NCBI GenBank assembly: GCA_937916355.1
Contig: CALFTM010000006.1
Coordinates: 1 to 54,131, forward strand
Direction: 5' to 3'
Origin: an uncultured Bacteroidales bacterium
GTDB lineage: Bacteria > Bacteroidota > Bacteroidia > Bacteroidales > Paludibacteraceae
DNA length: 54,131 nucleotides
In this document: positions 53,522 to 54,131 of the stretch, piece after piece
Layout: every line of letters begins with the position of its first letter
How positions within the stretch are numbered: the first letter of the stretch is position 1
Notes under the pieces: model-generated
The model's input: the letters and a program-made list of their open reading frames with translations, nothing else
Told to the model about the DNA's origin: nothing
Database searches by the model: none
Made by a program: the position numbers and the translations under genes

Positions 53522-53983
53522 ATGAAACATCTGTTACGCATCTTTTGGAACTTCAAATTTTCCTTTGCGATGGCATGTTTGATTTTGTTTCTATGCCTTC
53601 GCCACGCCACGCCAGACATCTTCTACCTCGTCAGAGACAACCCTGTCGTGCTTCCCGAAGTGGACGGCGGAATTTTCATGGTAAACCTGAGAGACACCAT
53701 CGGACACTTTGGTGCATACGTCTGCCTTGCCGGACTGATGGTGTTGGAAACCCACAAATTCAACCTCTCAAGGATTAAAAAGGTTCTTGCCTGCATTCTC
53801 GTGCCAATACTCTTTAGCGGTATCGTGGAACTGCTTCAAGAATACTGCACCTACACCCGTGCGGCAGAATGGGGCGACATGCTATGTAATTCTTGTGGCA
53901 CACTCGTCGGATTCTTCTCCGCAACCCTCCTCCTAAAATATCTACCCAAAAGATTCCTGAAATACTTCTCGAAATTATTTTGA
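53522..53983 (+). CDS. VanZ-family membrane protein
   Basis: 153 residues with about four transmembrane segments (FSFAMACLILFLCL, TIGHFGAYVCLAGLMVLE, KKVLACILVPILFSGIVE, TLVGFFSATLLLKYL). The DTIGHFGAY and ELLQEYCTYTRAAEWGDMLCNSCG segments match the VanZ-like pattern (HxxxY ... E..Q....R...DxxxNxxG). The family member in glycopeptide clusters gives low-level teicoplanin resistance, but chromosomal homologues like this one have no assigned role. Confidence 0.85.
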   Translation: MKHLLRIFWNFKFSFAMACLILFLCLRHATPDIFYLVRDNPVVLPEVDGGIFMVNLRDTIGHFGAYVCLAGLMVLETHKFNLSRIKKVLACILVPILFSGIVELLQEYCTYTRAAEWGDMLCNSCGTLVGFFSATLLLKYLPKRFLKYFSKLF

Positions 53984-54012
53984 GCTGATTTTTTAGATTT
54001 GGAAACCTCGAA

Positions 54013-54131
54013 TCAGAATGGCAAATCACCATAAACTATATCTGAATCTTCTTTTACCATTGAAGGACACAAAGAATCCATAACTTGAATATCTTTAATT
54101 TTAGAACGATACATCTGATATGTTTGTTGGT
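54013..54131 (-). CDS. C-terminal fragment of an unidentified protein ending in DLPF
   Basis: An open frame enters from the right edge and stops at TGA (54013-54015). The visible 39 residues end KEDSDIVYGDLPF. The last residues, acidic followed by (I/L)PF, resemble the tip of single-stranded DNA-binding proteins and their mimics. The gene is cut by the window, so identity is open. Confidence 0.4.
   Translation of the reverse strand, partial: QQTYQMYRSKIKDIQVMDSLCPSMVKEDSDIVYGDLPF

Noticed and set aside
53522..53983. Glycopeptide resistance determinant (VanZ)
   Set aside because: No vanHAX or vanRS genes are nearby; VanZ-like proteins are widespread without a resistance role.

Overview
The window comes from the chromosome of a member of the Bacteroidota, most likely order Bacteroidales. 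Three kinds of evidence agree. Many genes are preceded by the Bacteroidota-type promoter (a TTTG/TTG element, about 19-21 bases, then TAnnTTTG). Most starts lack a Shine-Dalgarno sequence. Two predicted exported proteins end in type IX secretion sorting domains, one of type A and one of type B. The 31-gene ribosomal block, with fusA directly followed by rpsJ and no tuf between them, also fits this phylum. Genus or species cannot be fixed from the sequence alone.

Layout. Bases 1-8050 (minus strand) hold a giant T9SS type B surface protein and a duplicated-module exported protein. Bases 8106-26190 (minus strand) are the str-S10-spc-alpha ribosomal superoperon. It is read from rpsL at the right to rplQ at the left and includes fusA, secY, map, infA and rpoA. 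A consensus promoter lies upstream of rpsL and a terminator follows rplQ. Bases 26191-31370 (plus strand) are accessory: a SUMF1-fold lipoprotein bracketed by two ~90-bp inverted elements, an orphan membrane protein, a two-component system and a small PepSY-like exported protein. Bases 31470-34500 (minus strand) carry a FadL-type outer membrane protein and a remarkable Trp/Tyr-, His- and Ser/Arg-rich exported protein with a strong Shine-Dalgarno.

Bases 34811-38210 (plus) encode PrmA and a Pif1-like helicase with a RecQ-like tail. A Sel1-repeat protein follows on the minus strand, then tRNA-Gln(TTG) and a T9SS-exported C10 cysteine protease on the plus strand. Bases 42396-44139 (minus) are a lipocalin-like lipoprotein plus a glycosyltransferase. 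Bases 44361-48028 (plus) are an AT-richer pair: a Glf/amine-oxidase-like flavoprotein and an ArnT/PMT-like membrane glycosyltransferase fused to MORN repeats. The right end holds a GT51 transglycosylase with a long N-terminal extension, an acyl-CoA ligase behind a cluster of palindromic operators, trpS, a VanZ-like protein and the cut end of one more gene.

Functionally the window is a housekeeping translation core flanked by envelope and surface functions. No CRISPR array, prophage, transposase, toxin-antitoxin pair or recognisable defence system is visible. The best candidates for something undescribed are the inverted ~90-bp elements around the lipoprotein gene, the triple operator upstream of the acyl-CoA ligase, the competing hairpins before rpsD, the few strong Shine-Dalgarno sites in an otherwise SD-free context, and the glycosyltransferase-MORN fusion.
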